A stretch of 64,000 nucleotides of DNA from Bacteroidia bacterium (GCA_030433355.1 JAUIMG010000010.1:1-64000); one strand, 5' to 3'. Positions 1 to 8,121 are shown, counted from the first letter of the stretch. Translations and numbers: made by a program. Notes: generated by a model from the sequence alone, not told the origin.

Positions 1-13
1 ATTTAAGTAGATA

Positions 14-83
14 AGAGAGGGGATTTTCAATGTTGACGAGATCTAGGTCTCTGCGTATATCATAACCTTAATCCTCTCTTTTT
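14..83 (+). terminator. terminator-like long hairpin
   Basis: AGAGAGGGGATT at 14-25 pairs with AATCCTCTCT at 70-79 with a two-base bulge, and a run of T follows. Inside the large loop GAGA (38-41) pairs with TCTC (48-51). It could end a gene beyond the left edge or be the 3' end of a small RNA; the long loop makes a simple terminator uncertain. Confidence 0.35.
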
Positions 84-239
84 CCTTTCTAATTTAGATT
101 ACAAGTTAATTAAAAGACAAGCTTAAGCGGTATATAGCAAATAGGGCTTTTAATGGTTTCCGAAAGTTCAGTGCTATTTACCAACAACGCCAAATCGTTG
201 ATTTGGCTTTTAAGAATGAATAAATTAAAAACAAAATAC

Positions 240-310
240 AACGTTTTGGCTCAGTGCAAACTTGAAAGTTTATCGCTTTCTACTGCCCTACTTGCCATAT
301 ACTAAACGTT
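240..310. repeat. nested four-tier palindromic element
   Basis: Four inverted pairs nest around one centre: AACGTTT (240-246) with AAACGTT (304-310), TGGC (247-250) with GCCA (294-297), CAGT (252-255) with ACTG (282-285), and AAACTT (258-263) with AAGTTT (266-271). The layout recalls integron attC sites, with complementary outer cores and a spaced inner stem. The strict attC core consensus is not met, so it may simply be a Bacteroidota intergenic repeat. Confidence 0.5.
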
Positions 311-448
311 ACCTGCAATAAGGTACGTTATACAAACAACCTTTAAAAAATTAACTTCCTTAATTTCATTTAGTCTTTCCGAGAAATCATTTAGTTCTCT
401 CATTTTGCTTCGCAGACATTTGTGAAACAAATAAAAGAAGAAGAAATC

Positions 449-1318
449 ATGATCAAAAAGATATTTGGAATTGCTCCCACAAAAGAAAAAAACGGAATTG
501 GTTACATTCCTTCTCCCTTAGGAAGAAAGTTTGGTGTAGATAAAGTCAGTGGCTACAAAGCGACAAACTTTGGCGGTAAAAAATACTCAGGAGAAAAGAA
601 AGTGTTAGTGCTTTGCACGGAAGAGCGTTATTTCAAGATGACCAATGGTAAGCAGTTTTCTACTGGAAACAACGTGCAAGAAACCATGGTACCACTAATG
701 CATTTAGTAAATGCTGGTTTTGATTTTGAAGTCGTAACCCCTACAGGAAAACCGGCAGTTCTTGAAGAATGGTCTGTACCTGCCAAAGATGAGGCGGTGC
801 TAAAATTCAGAAGAGAATACCAATCTAAATTCGACAAGCCACTCTCGCTAAAAAAGCTTATTGAAAGCGATGAACTCAATGACAATTCAAATTACATTGC
901 TCTTTTTCTACCTGGTGGCCACGGCTCCATGGTTGGTCTGCCAGAAGACGAAAATGTAGGATTCATTCTAAGATGGATTAAAGAATCAGAAAGGTACCTT
1001 GTTGCAGTATGCCACGGCCCGGCTGCTATGTTAGCAAAAGACAACACGAATAACTCAAATCCTTATAATGGTTATAAAATGGTAGCCTTTCCTGACAAAT
1101 TTGATAAACAATCTCCTTCATTAGGCTACTTACCAGGACAACTTCCTTGGTTTCAGTGCGAAGCTTTGGAAAAAGAGGGAATTGAAGTTATCAATGAAAA
1201 AATAACGGGAGCCACTCACATCGACAGAAAGCTTATTTCGGGAGATAGTCCTAAGGCTTGTGATAATCTTGGAAAAATAACGGTTGACGCCTTATTCAAG
1301 GAATTGCATATTAATTAA
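449..1318 (+). CDS. hchA: DJ-1/PfpI family protein, Hsp31-type (HchA-like)
   Basis: The protein has 289 residues, close to E. coli Hsp31 (283). That family acts as a holding chaperone and a glutathione-independent glyoxalase (methylglyoxal to lactate); a protein deglycase activity is also reported but disputed. The nucleophile elbow AVCHGPAA places Cys188 and His189. A conserved Glu lies near residue 78 (NNVQETM), and the DKFDKQ segment near 216-221 matches the region of the third catalytic residue. GGHG at 156-159 is typical. The ATG at 449 is preferred over a GTG at 422 because it follows a purine-rich AGAAGAAG stretch and removes a nonconserved leader. The cytoplasmic stress role is inferred from the family. 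Confidence 0.85.
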   Translation: MIKKIFGIAPTKEKNGIGYIPSPLGRKFGVDKVSGYKATNFGGKKYSGEKKVLVLCTEERYFKMTNGKQFSTGNNVQETMVPLMHLVNAGFDFEVVTPTGKPAVLEEWSVPAKDEAVLKFRREYQSKFDKPLSLKKLIESDELNDNSNYIALFLPGGHGSMVGLPEDENVGFILRWIKESERYLVAVCHGPAAMLAKDNTNNSNPYNGYKMVAFPDKFDKQSPSLGYLPGQLPWFQCEALEKEGIEVINEKITGATHIDRKLISGDSPKACDNLGKITVDALFKELHIN

Positions 1319-1342
1319 TAGATTTTAAAATATAAATTACAA

Positions 1343-1834
1343 ATGGAAATCTTTAAGCACTTTGAAGTTTACTTAGCTGCCCAAAAAGCGACGGGAACAC
1401 AAGTAGCTATTTTTGGACTATTGCTTCTCGGGGTGAGTATATTGCTTCATTTTAGTCAACTCAATCCGATTACTCAAGGTTTAAGAAATGGCTTTTTTGT
1501 TGTAAGTATCATCTTGTTGGTTAGCGCTACAGGTTTTAATATGAGCCAAAACAAGCTTCTAAAAACAAAAACAGAAATCTATCATTCAAGCCAATCGGAT
1601 TTCAAACAGCAAGAAGTTGTGAGGATGCAGCAGGTTAATAAAAGCGTACCTAATATCATATTAGCTCTGTACATTGCACTAATAATATTAATCCTTGCCT
1701 TGATGTTCTTTATTCATCAACCGTTTTGGAAAGGAGTATCATTTAGTGTCCTCATCTATTTCTTAGGACTATTAATTCTCGAGTCTATCTCATACCTCTC
1801 AGTTAAACATTATTTGGAATCATTATTAAACTAA
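1343..1834 (+). CDS. uncharacterised four-helix membrane protein
   Basis: I do not recognise this 163-residue protein. Four hydrophobic segments are visible at about residues 20-36, 47-64, 100-122 and 129-150. A polar stretch of about 35 residues rich in Lys, Gln and Ser separates the second and third, which suggests two hairpins joined by a soluble loop. It starts 25 bases after the Hsp31 gene and ends 7 bases before a short-chain dehydrogenase, so the three are probably cotranscribed. No catalytic motif is seen. Confidence 0.6.
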   Translation: MEIFKHFEVYLAAQKATGTQVAIFGLLLLGVSILLHFSQLNPITQGLRNGFFVVSIILLVSATGFNMSQNKLLKTKTEIYHSSQSDFKQQEVVRMQQVNKSVPNIILALYIALIILILALMFFIHQPFWKGVSFSVLIYFLGLLILESISYLSVKHYLESLLN

Positions 1835-1840
1835 TAAAAC

Positions 1841-2662
1841 ATGAATAAAACAATCTTAATTACCGGAGCGAGCTCAGGAATAGGAAGAGCCACAGCCAAA
1901 TTATTTCAAGAAAAAGGCTGGAATGTAATAGCTACCATGCGTTCGCCTGAAAAGGAAACTGAGCTTACGGGCTTAGCCAATGTGCTTGTAACCAAACTTG
2001 ATGTGTTAGCATTGGATACCATTGATGCTGCCTTAAGCGAAGGAATTGAAAAGTTTGGTAAAATAGATGTTGTTCTCAATAACGCAGGCTATGGACTGAT
2101 GGGGACTTTCGAATCTGCTAAACGTGAAAGCATCATCCGTCAGTTTGGAGTGAATGTACAAGGTTTGTTCGATGTAACGCAAAAGGTGTTACCTCACTTT
2201 AGAAAAAATAAGGACGGTATGTTCATTAACATAAGTTCTATCGGTGGAAAAATGACTTTTCCGTTAATGCCCCTATACCATTCTACTAAATGGGCTGTTG
2301 AAGGATTCAGTGAATCTTTGAGATGGGAAATGGCTCAAATTGGTGTTAAGGTAAAATTGGTTGAACCAGGCGGTGTAGCTACCGATTTTGGCGGCCGTTC
2401 CATGGATATGCAACACAATCCTGAACTAATAGAATACAATGAATTTGTAGGACATTTTATGGAGGCTATGAAAGCCTCTATGGATCCTTCAAACATGAGC
2501 AAGCCCGAACAAATTGCAGCCGTAATTTATACTGCTGCTACCGATGGAACAGAAACTTTACGTTACAGAGCGGGTGCTGACGCATTGCATCTATTAGATG
2601 CTCGATCAAAAATGACCGATGAGGAATTCTTTGCGATGCAACAGCAACAGTTCGGATTATAA
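1841..2662 (+). CDS. short-chain dehydrogenase/reductase (SDR)
   Basis: This is a classical SDR of 273 residues. The NAD(P)-binding motif TGASSGIG is at residues 8-15, NNAG at 80-83, the catalytic Ser in NISS near 132-133, and YHSTK at 146-150 gives the Tyr and Lys. Arg34 after strand 2 (ATMRSP) suggests NADP preference. The substrate cannot be read from sequence. It sits third in a run with the Hsp31 gene and a membrane protein, followed after 68 bases by an AraC regulator that may control the group. Confidence 0.85.
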   Translation: MNKTILITGASSGIGRATAKLFQEKGWNVIATMRSPEKETELTGLANVLVTKLDVLALDTIDAALSEGIEKFGKIDVVLNNAGYGLMGTFESAKRESIIRQFGVNVQGLFDVTQKVLPHFRKNKDGMFINISSIGGKMTFPLMPLYHSTKWAVEGFSESLRWEMAQIGVKVKLVEPGGVATDFGGRSMDMQHNPELIEYNEFVGHFMEAMKASMDPSNMSKPEQIAAVIYTAATDGTETLRYRAGADALHLLDARSKMTDEEFFAMQQQQFGL

Positions 2663-2730
2663 TATTTGTTTATCATAATTAGAGATAAGTCATGATAAGT
2701 CTTTTCTCAATATTTTTATGAAATTAAGTT

Positions 2731-3642
2731 ATGGAATCTTATCAGATAAATTCAATTAGTCAGGCTCATCAATCTGTGGGCCTTCCAGCACCGAGGCATC
2801 CATTGGTTTCGGTAGTGAATACTGCAGATTTTAAACCTACGTTTGATTTTAGAGGTATAAAAGTGATTAATAATCTGTATCAAATTACTCTAAAACAATT
2901 AGGCTGTGGGAATTTACTGTATGGGAAGAATTCTTACGATTATGAGGAAGGCACCTTGGTCTTTACCGCTCCTGGACAGGTTACCGTTTTTGAAGGTGAA
3001 ATGCCAACAGCTGATGAAACGAATAAAGGATGGATCTTAGCTTTTCACCCTGACCTAATTAGAAAGTCCAATTTAGCGGACAAGATGAGCCAATATACAT
3101 TTTTCAGCTATGAGGTGAATGAAGCCCTTCATCTTTCTGAAGAAGAATTGGGCACTATTGAAGATCTGTTAGATAAAATAGTAAAGGAATACAGCCAAAA
3201 CTTGGACAAACACAGTCAAAATTTGATCATCTCGAATATTGAGCTACTACTTGACTACTGCACTCGTTTTTATGATAGACAGTTTTATACTCGTGCGAAT
3301 CTGAATCTAGACTTTATTTCAAAATTCGAGAGACTTTTAAAAAAGTATTATTCAACAGAAGTACTGTATGAGAAAGGGTTACCTAATGTTAAATACTTGG
3401 CTAGTGAGCTAAACTTCTCTTCTAGTTACTTAAGCGACTTATTAAAGAAAGAAACAGGGAAAACAGCGCAAGAACACATCCATCTTTTTGTAATTGAAAA
3501 AGCAAAAAATAAACTTCTAAATTCTAAAAATTCAATTAGTGAAATTGGTTACTCTCTTGGCTTTGAATACCCTCAACATTTTAGCAATTTGTTTAAATCA
3601 AAAACAGGGATGAGCCCAAGTGAATATAGAAGCTTAAATTAA
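2731..3642 (+). CDS. AraC-family transcriptional regulator
   Basis: The 303-residue protein has an N-terminal cupin-like sensor part (about 1-190) and a C-terminal double helix-turn-helix (about 205-300). The first helix-turn-helix includes LASELNFSSSYLSDLLKK, and the second ends in the signature GFEYPQHFSNLFKSKTGMSP-SEYR. Such proteins usually activate a neighbouring gene set in response to a small molecule. The genes just upstream (SDR, membrane protein, Hsp31) are the natural targets by position; the ligand is unknown. Confidence 0.9.
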   Translation: MESYQINSISQAHQSVGLPAPRHPLVSVVNTADFKPTFDFRGIKVINNLYQITLKQLGCGNLLYGKNSYDYEEGTLVFTAPGQVTVFEGEMPTADETNKGWILAFHPDLIRKSNLADKMSQYTFFSYEVNEALHLSEEELGTIEDLLDKIVKEYSQNLDKHSQNLIISNIELLLDYCTRFYDRQFYTRANLNLDFISKFERLLKKYYSTEVLYEKGLPNVKYLASELNFSSSYLSDLLKKETGKTAQEHIHLFVIEKAKNKLLNSKNSISEIGYSLGFEYPQHFSNLFKSKTGMSPSEYRSLN

Positions 3643-3659
3643 TCCATACTTGAAAACAA

Positions 3660-4601
3660 ATGAAAAAAACACTAAACATAATACTACTATTTTTATCAGT
3701 AATATTTCTAACTAATTGTTCTGACGACGATGACGAAATAAATTCGACTAACACAGCTACAAAGGAACCTATCATTTCTGATACAACAGCTTTTAATTCT
3801 ACACAAGAACCCTTTGATAAACAAATAATGCACAATAACATACAAAGAGAATACTTGCTGTATATTCCTAAAATCTATGATAGTAGTCAATCGACACCTA
3901 TTGTATTTAGCCTGCATGGCGCCGGTGGTTCTAAAGAAAGTCAGTACCAATTGAGCGAATTTCACTTTATAGCAGAACGAGAAAACTTCATACTAGTAAC
4001 TCCTGAGGCAACCGCAAGAAGAGGAGCATTAACTTTCTGGAATCAAACAAATTCATCCAATGGCGCAGACGATGTTGGCTTTATCGATACCCTAATATCA
4101 ATAATTTCAGCAGAATACAATGTCGATTTAGATCGAATTTATATTGCAGGTTCTTCCAATGGTGCTTTCATGGCGTTTCAAATTACCTGTGAGCGCAGTA
4201 ATAAAATAGCAGCAGTAGCTGCTATAAAAGGTTATATGTTATCTGATCAGATAACAAACTGCAACCCAAATATGCCAACAGCGATCATACAAATGCACGG
4301 CACTCAAGACCCGCTCGTCGCTTATAGCGGAGTACAAGCGACTGTAGACTTTTGGAATAAATTCAATAATACAGATACTATTCCACTAATTACAAATTTC
4401 ACAGATTCTGATCCAAATAACGGGAATACCGCAAATAGTCAACTTTACAGAAATGGAACGAATGGAGTTGAAGTAGAACATATAGAAGTGATAAATGGAG
4501 TGCACGATTGGTTTGGAGAACCAGGTACAAACTATGACATTTCAGCAAGCGAAGAAGCTTGGACATTCTTCTCTAAGTTTGATATAAACGGTTTAAGATA
4601 A
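3660..4601 (+). CDS. surface lipoprotein esterase, PHB depolymerase/feruloyl esterase-like
   Basis: An alpha/beta hydrolase of 313 residues of the LpqC/poly(3-hydroxybutyrate) depolymerase type. The lipobox LTNC gives Cys20, followed at once by SDDDDE, the acidic lipoprotein export signal that sends Bacteroidota lipoproteins to the cell surface. HGAGG (86-90) forms the oxyanion region, GSSNG (164-168) carries nucleophile Ser166, and Asp217 (HGTQDP) and His282 (GVHDWFG) complete the triad. It likely cleaves esters in plant or polyester material outside the cell. It begins 17 bases after the AraC gene. Confidence 0.8.
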   Translation: MKKTLNIILLFLSVIFLTNCSDDDDEINSTNTATKEPIISDTTAFNSTQEPFDKQIMHNNIQREYLLYIPKIYDSSQSTPIVFSLHGAGGSKESQYQLSEFHFIAERENFILVTPEATARRGALTFWNQTNSSNGADDVGFIDTLISIISAEYNVDLDRIYIAGSSNGAFMAFQITCERSNKIAAVAAIKGYMLSDQITNCNPNMPTAIIQMHGTQDPLVAYSGVQATVDFWNKFNNTDTIPLITNFTDSDPNNGNTANSQLYRNGTNGVEVEHIEVINGVHDWFGEPGTNYDISASEEAWTFFSKFDINGLR

Positions 4602-4677
4602 AAATCAACTTAACACTCTGTAAAGTAAATTGTAGGTAAGGCAGTTTAGATAGTTTTTACTCTATTTGAAAGCTCGC

Positions 4678-4733
4678 AAAATCCGCTAGCGGATTTTGAA
4701 AAAAGAAAAAAAACAAAACCGCAAAGCGGTTTT
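4678..4733. repeat. two adjacent perfect palindromes
   Basis: AAAATCCGCTAGCGGATTTT at 4678-4697 is a perfect 20-base palindrome. AAAACCGC (4715-4722) and GCGGTTTT (4726-4733) form a second 8-bp hairpin with an AAA loop. Both are flanked by A or T tracts and could act as bidirectional terminators after the esterase gene. Confidence 0.6.
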
Positions 4734-4739
4734 TGCTAA

Positions 4740-4770
4740 TCGCTTTCGCAAAGCTTCAGCAGAGCAAAAA
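4740..4770. repeat. GCTTTCGC/AAGCTTCAGC element, copy 1
   Basis: The segment contains GCTTTCGCAAAGC (a hairpin with a CGC loop) followed by TTCAGCAGAGCAAAAAG. It closely resembles the sequence just after tRNA-Leu at 11321-11352, sharing GCTTTCGC, AAGCTTCAGC and AGCAAA in the same order. Confidence 0.5.
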
Positions 4771-4890
4771 GTACTAAAGTGAAATAGTATCTTTATCAAA
4801 ACCACAACGCACCATACAGTAAACCTTGCTTAATTGCAAGTATGATTTTAAAAAAGTAGGTAAGACTTCAAAAGTCGCCAGTTTTTTTTG

Positions 4891-4983
4891 GGCGGCCTGA
4901 CCAATCAGCGGGACGGCGTGGACAGTGCGAAGAAGCTTTGATTGGTCTTGATTTTTGGTTCTTTTGATCTAAGCAAAAGAACG
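4891..4983. repeat. two-hairpin G+C-rich intergenic element
   Basis: GACCAATCA (4899-4907) pairs perfectly with TGATTGGTC (4939-4947), enclosing a 31-base G+C-rich loop. Eleven bases later GTTCTTTTG (4958-4966) pairs with CAAAAGAAC (4974-4982) over a 7-base loop. The paired layout suggests a repeat family or structured RNA rather than a simple terminator. Confidence 0.55.
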
Positions 4984-5085
4984 GAGAAAATAATAAAGAG
5001 GACGACACTTAAAAAAAACTAAGCACAACAACAGCTATAGCACAATTGCAAGCGTTTTCAAAATAAAAATTCGGTTGGCTATCGC

Positions 5086-5157
5086 CTATCCCGCTCGGCC
5101 GCTCCTGCCTGCAGTAGCTGAAAAGCTACTTTCAGCGAAGGCACGGGCCACAGATAG
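5086..5157. repeat. nested hairpin with GAAA tetraloop
   Basis: Four inverted pairs nest: CTATC (5086-5090) with GATAG (5153-5157), GGCC (5097-5100) with GGCC (5146-5149), TGCCT (5106-5110) with AGGCA (5139-5143), and AGTAGCT (5113-5119) with AGCTACT (5124-5130) closing a GAAA tetraloop. This is a strong predicted RNA fold. Function is unknown. Confidence 0.55.
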
Positions 5158-5341
5158 TGATTAGTTCCAATTTATTAGTTTAGGGCGGTAATTTTGAGTT
5201 CACCTCCTCCGGCTTAGTACAAAAGTTTCAGCGTCTTTCCACCTTCTTTTCATTTCGGCGGATTCAATCAATACTTTAGTATTTCAAAATTGGCTAATGC
5301 ACACATGCCTTAGCCAAAACGTCGGCGAGCATTTAAAATTC

Positions 5342-5349
5342 TATCTTTG
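5342..5349 (+). promoter_or_regulatory. Bacteroidota -7 promoter box
   Basis: TATCTTTG matches the -7 consensus TAnnTTTG exactly and ends 24 bases before the ATG of the small membrane protein at 5374. No clear -33 TTG is seen at the usual spacing. Confidence 0.45.
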
Positions 5350-5373
5350 ACCTAAGCATATTGAATACTACCA

Positions 5374-5484
5374 ATGGAAGTCATCTTCCTCTTACTTCAA
5401 ATCGTTTTTGCCCTGTTATTTATTTTAGGGAACTTTTTCTTAATCACCTATTTCTTGGTTGATAAGCACAAAGCAAAAAAGTAA
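5374..5484 (+). CDS. small single-span membrane protein (36 residues)
   Basis: The frame begins ATG GAA GTC and encodes 36 residues: a hydrophobic stretch from about residue 3 to 29 that can cross the membrane once, then a basic tail DKHKAKK. The positive end suggests the C terminus stays in the cytoplasm. A good -7 box lies 25 bases upstream and the flanks are otherwise noncoding, which supports a real gene. I do not recognise a family. Such short proteins often attach to a larger membrane complex, but no partner is evident here. Confidence 0.5.
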   Translation: MEVIFLLLQIVFALLFILGNFFLITYFLVDKHKAKK

Positions 5485-5568
5485 ACAGCGAGACTTTATA
5501 ATTCAAAGAAAAACACTAACAAGGATTAAGTATTTGTACTAATTTTACAATAAACAAAATCCAAACCC

Positions 5569-6045
5569 ATGAAATTTAAATCTTTACTAGCAATCTGTCT
5601 TATCGGTTCCTTATCTTTTATCTCCTGCGAAGATGATGATGACGATGACAACTCAAGCAGCAGTTCACAAACCTCTGTTGTTAAAAAACAAATTGAAACT
5701 AATGTCCAAGATGGAGAATGGCGCATTACCAAATTTGTAGACTCTGGAGTGAATGAAACCAATAATTTTACTGGCTACGATTTCACTTTTAATAGTTCTG
5801 GAGTGCTTAACGCTAACAATGGAACAAACGATTATAATGGCACATGGAGTGTAACTTTTGATAGAGGTGATGATAGTCCAGATGACTTAGATTTCAATAT
5901 CAACTTTAACCTCACTAACGACTTTCAAGACTTAAACGATGATTGGGACATCATTTCCAATAGTGCAACTGAAATCAGACTCATTGATATTAGTGGAGGA
6001 AACGGAGGAATAGACTCTTTAACCTTTCAAAAGAGAACCTTATAA
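5569..6045 (+). CDS. acidic surface lipoprotein, uncharacterised
   Basis: A 158-residue lipoprotein. The signal peptide ends in SFISC with the lipidated Cys20, followed by Glu and six Asp, a strong surface-export signal, then a Ser run as a linker. The remaining part (about 45-158) has a WRITKF start, a GTWSV segment and alternating polar and hydrophobic residues, like the lipocalin-type domains common in Bacteroidota lipoproteins. It is probably displayed outside the cell. A long hairpin follows the stop codon, so it seems to be transcribed alone. Confidence 0.7.
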   Translation: MKFKSLLAICLIGSLSFISCEDDDDDDNSSSSSQTSVVKKQIETNVQDGEWRITKFVDSGVNETNNFTGYDFTFNSSGVLNANNGTNDYNGTWSVTFDRGDDSPDDLDFNINFNLTNDFQDLNDDWDIISNSATEIRLIDISGGNGGIDSLTFQKRTL

Positions 6046-6050
6046 GTTAA

Positions 6051-6086
6051 ATTAATTGTTAAGGAGCCTGCTCCTTAACAATTAAT
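6051..6086 (+). terminator. perfect 17-bp hairpin
   Basis: ATTAATTGTTAAGGAGC (6051-6067) and its exact complement (6070-6086) are separated by two bases. It starts six bases after the lipoprotein stop. No T run follows, so it may act as an RNA-stabilising end or as a terminator used from both sides. Confidence 0.55.
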
Positions 6087-6168
6087 ACACGCACTTTTAA
6101 TTCAAAATTGAATTTTAGATAATTTTAAAGGAATATCTCGTAAATACTTTTACTTCAAACTACTAGAA

Positions 6169-6666
6169 GTGAAAAAATTCGAGATTCTCTTTGCATTTTT
6201 TATTCTTTTTATAACTGCCCCCATCCTTTTATCGCGAAACGAAACAAGTCTGCAAGCCGGAGACTTGGTCTTTGTTTCTTTAAAAACACAAAATAAGGAT
6301 GGATTCGTACTGCAAACCAATGTTACCTTAGCTGCTAATACAGTTATTCGTTTTACAGATTCTGAATGGAATGGAGATTATTTCCATTATGGAGAAGGAG
6401 ACTTAGTTTGGCATAGCGGCGAAAAAATAACGGAAGCTGGAAGTATTATTGAATTCACCAATGTAGATGCAGAGCCTTCCGTCTCTTTGGGAAAGCTAAG
6501 TGGTTCTATGGCAATTTCTAAAGAAGAAGATGCAGTATTTGCTTACATAGGAAACTATAGAATGCCTACTAAATTTATTTCTGCTGCAGCTAATGAAGAG
6601 GAAGGTTTTGGCACCCTAATTAAAACAGATTTAGAGCTCGGATCTTCTGCTTTCCTTCTGCCCTAG
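6169..6666 (+). CDS. secreted protein, single extracellular domain
   Basis: A 165-residue protein with a signal peptide (about 1-22) and one domain that starts AGDLVFVSL and contains VIRFTDSEWNG and AVFAYIG. This pattern is known from the N-terminal repeats of large secreted Bacteroidota proteins, where it precedes other domains. Here it stands alone and ends soon after the core, so it could be a shortened relative. The start is GTG; no ATG lies in frame near the signal peptide. It is probably periplasmic or released. Confidence 0.55.
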   Translation: MKKFEILFAFFILFITAPILLSRNETSLQAGDLVFVSLKTQNKDGFVLQTNVTLAANTVIRFTDSEWNGDYFHYGEGDLVWHSGEKITEAGSIIEFTNVDAEPSVSLGKLSGSMAISKEEDAVFAYIGNYRMPTKFISAAANEEEGFGTLIKTDLELGSSAFLLP

Positions 6667-6747
6667 TTTCCTTTTAAATCTTTCTAGCTTTAAAGGCTTA
6701 TTCTCTATTCTAAACTTTAACTTCGTAGGGAATTAAACTTAGTTAAA

Positions 6748-7527
6748 ATGAACAAAACAGCATTAATTACTGGCGCTAGCAGCGGAATAGGAAAAGAATT
6801 TGCACACATACATGCAGAAAAAGGAGGAAATCTAGTTTTAGTGGCTAGAAGCTTAGACAAACTATTAGCATTAAAAGAAGAATTAGAAAAAAAGCATCCG
6901 ATTAAGGTTCATATTATAGTGAAAGACCTAACAGAAACAAATGCCTCAAAAGCCATTTATGAAGAGGTAAAAAATGCCAATATTTCAGTAGATTTTCTGA
7001 TTAATAATGCTGGCTTTGGTGGTTTGGGTGCTTTTCATGAACGCAAGTTAGAAGAAGACCTAAGTATGATCAATTTAAACATTAGTGCACTTACTGCTTT
7101 AACGCATTATTTTTTACAAGATTTCGTAGGGCTGAATGAGGGAAAAATATTGAATGTTTCTTCAACAGCTAGTTTACTACCCGGACCCTTGCAAGCGGTT
7201 TATTATGCAACCAAAGCTTATGTTACTTCTTTCAGCAATGCATTAGCAGAAGAATTGCACAAAACAAATATTACAGTAACTAATTTAATGCCGGGAGCTA
7301 CAGAAACAGAGTTTGGTAAAATATCTGGAATGGACAAAACGGAGATGTTCAAACAAACCGCTAGCGCCAGAAAGGTAGCTGAAGATGGATACAATGGCAT
7401 GATTGCAGGAAAGCTAGATGTTATATCTGGTTTAACCTTTGCTCAAAAAATGATGATGGGAATGTTACCATTAATGCCTAAAAAAGCAATTTTAAAACAA
7501 GTACGACAAATGCAGGAGACGAATTGA
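6748..7527 (+). CDS. short-chain dehydrogenase (DltE/COG0300-like)
   Basis: A 259-residue SDR. TGASSGIG is at residues 8-15, ARS near 33-35 suggests NADP binding, NNAG is at 86-89, the catalytic Ser in NVSS is near 138-139, and YYATK (152-156) supplies Tyr152 and Lys156. The hydrophobic C-terminal part (MMMGMLPLM) is common in this subgroup, which acts on lipid-like or steroid-like substrates; the true substrate is unknown. It shares the SDR fold but not close sequence with the gene at 1841-2662. Confidence 0.85.
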   Translation: MNKTALITGASSGIGKEFAHIHAEKGGNLVLVARSLDKLLALKEELEKKHPIKVHIIVKDLTETNASKAIYEEVKNANISVDFLINNAGFGGLGAFHERKLEEDLSMINLNISALTALTHYFLQDFVGLNEGKILNVSSTASLLPGPLQAVYYATKAYVTSFSNALAEELHKTNITVTNLMPGATETEFGKISGMDKTEMFKQTASARKVAEDGYNGMIAGKLDVISGLTFAQKMMMGMLPLMPKKAILKQVRQMQETN

Positions 7528-7593
7528 GTTTAGTTCTCTAGAATCCATTCTCTCCATTGGAAGTAGTCTTTTAGTTCAAAAGAGAAAATAAAC

Positions 7594-8121
7594 ATGAAAT
7601 CTATTATTGAAACAGATCGATTCTACCTGAGGAGATTTCAAAAAAAGGATATACAAGATTTATTTGAACTAGACTCTGACCCTTTAGTTCATCAATATTT
7701 AGGAAACAAGCCCATTAAAAACATTAATGAAGCTAAAAAAGCATTTGAAAAAGTAAGAACCCAATACGAGGAATACGGGCTAGGTAGATTTGCTATAATT
7801 GATAAAAAAAATGATGATTTTATTGGTTGGTCGGGCTTGAAGTACGAAACCTTAAACATCAATAATCAAAATGGGTATTACGATTTAGGTTATCGAATAA
7901 AAAGTAAATTTTGGGGAAGAGGTATAGCAACAGAAACAGCTTTAGCTTCTTTAAAATATGGTTTTGAAGAGTTAAAGTTAAAGCAAATATCTGCAGCAGC
8001 TGATGTAGCTAATAAAGCATCCAATAGAGTACTTCAAAAGGTTGGTATGCAATGGATAGAAATGTTTTCCATTGAGGGAATAGCATGTAATTGGTATACA
8101 TTAAAAACAAATATTAAGTAA
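7594..8121 (+). CDS. GNAT N-acetyltransferase, RimJ/RimL-like
   Basis: A 175-residue acetyltransferase. It opens with ETDRFYLRRF, has the strand DLGYRIKSKFWGRGIATET with the acetyl-CoA phosphate-binding loop (residues about 98-116), and ends with ASNRVLQKVGMQ, the typical helix and strand of this family. It likely acetylates an amino group on a protein N terminus or a small molecule. The neighbour is an SDR 66 bases upstream, which gives no clue to substrate. Confidence 0.85.
   Translation: MKSIIETDRFYLRRFQKKDIQDLFELDSDPLVHQYLGNKPIKNINEAKKAFEKVRTQYEEYGLGRFAIIDKKNDDFIGWSGLKYETLNINNQNGYYDLGYRIKSKFWGRGIATETALASLKYGFEELKLKQISAAADVANKASNRVLQKVGMQWIEMFSIEGIACNWYTLKTNIK

Larger units (their letters stand above)
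1..448. other. noncoding region with nested palindromes, no gene seen
   Basis: No convincing reading frame lies here. The stretch holds a terminator-like hairpin near its left end (14-83), an 8-bp hairpin at 189-207 (GCCAAATC, loop GTT, GATTTGGC) followed by a short T run, and a nested palindrome at 240-310. The hairpins suggest transcript ends and structured intergenic repeats. The gene that would be terminated lies outside the left edge. Confidence 0.6.
4602..5373. other. palindrome-rich noncoding island
   Basis: About 770 bases without a gene. It is richer in G+C than its surroundings and contains at least five inverted repeats, listed separately: two short hairpins at 4678-4733, a GCTTTCGC element at 4740-4770, a two-hairpin element at 4891-4983 and a nested hairpin at 5086-5157. 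Nothing in it looks like a transposase or a broken gene. It probably consists of stacked intergenic repeats. Confidence 0.6.

Noticed and set aside
240-310. True integron attC site
   Set aside because: The outer arms are complementary but do not match the RYYYAAC/GTTRRRY cores, and no integrase gene is in the window.
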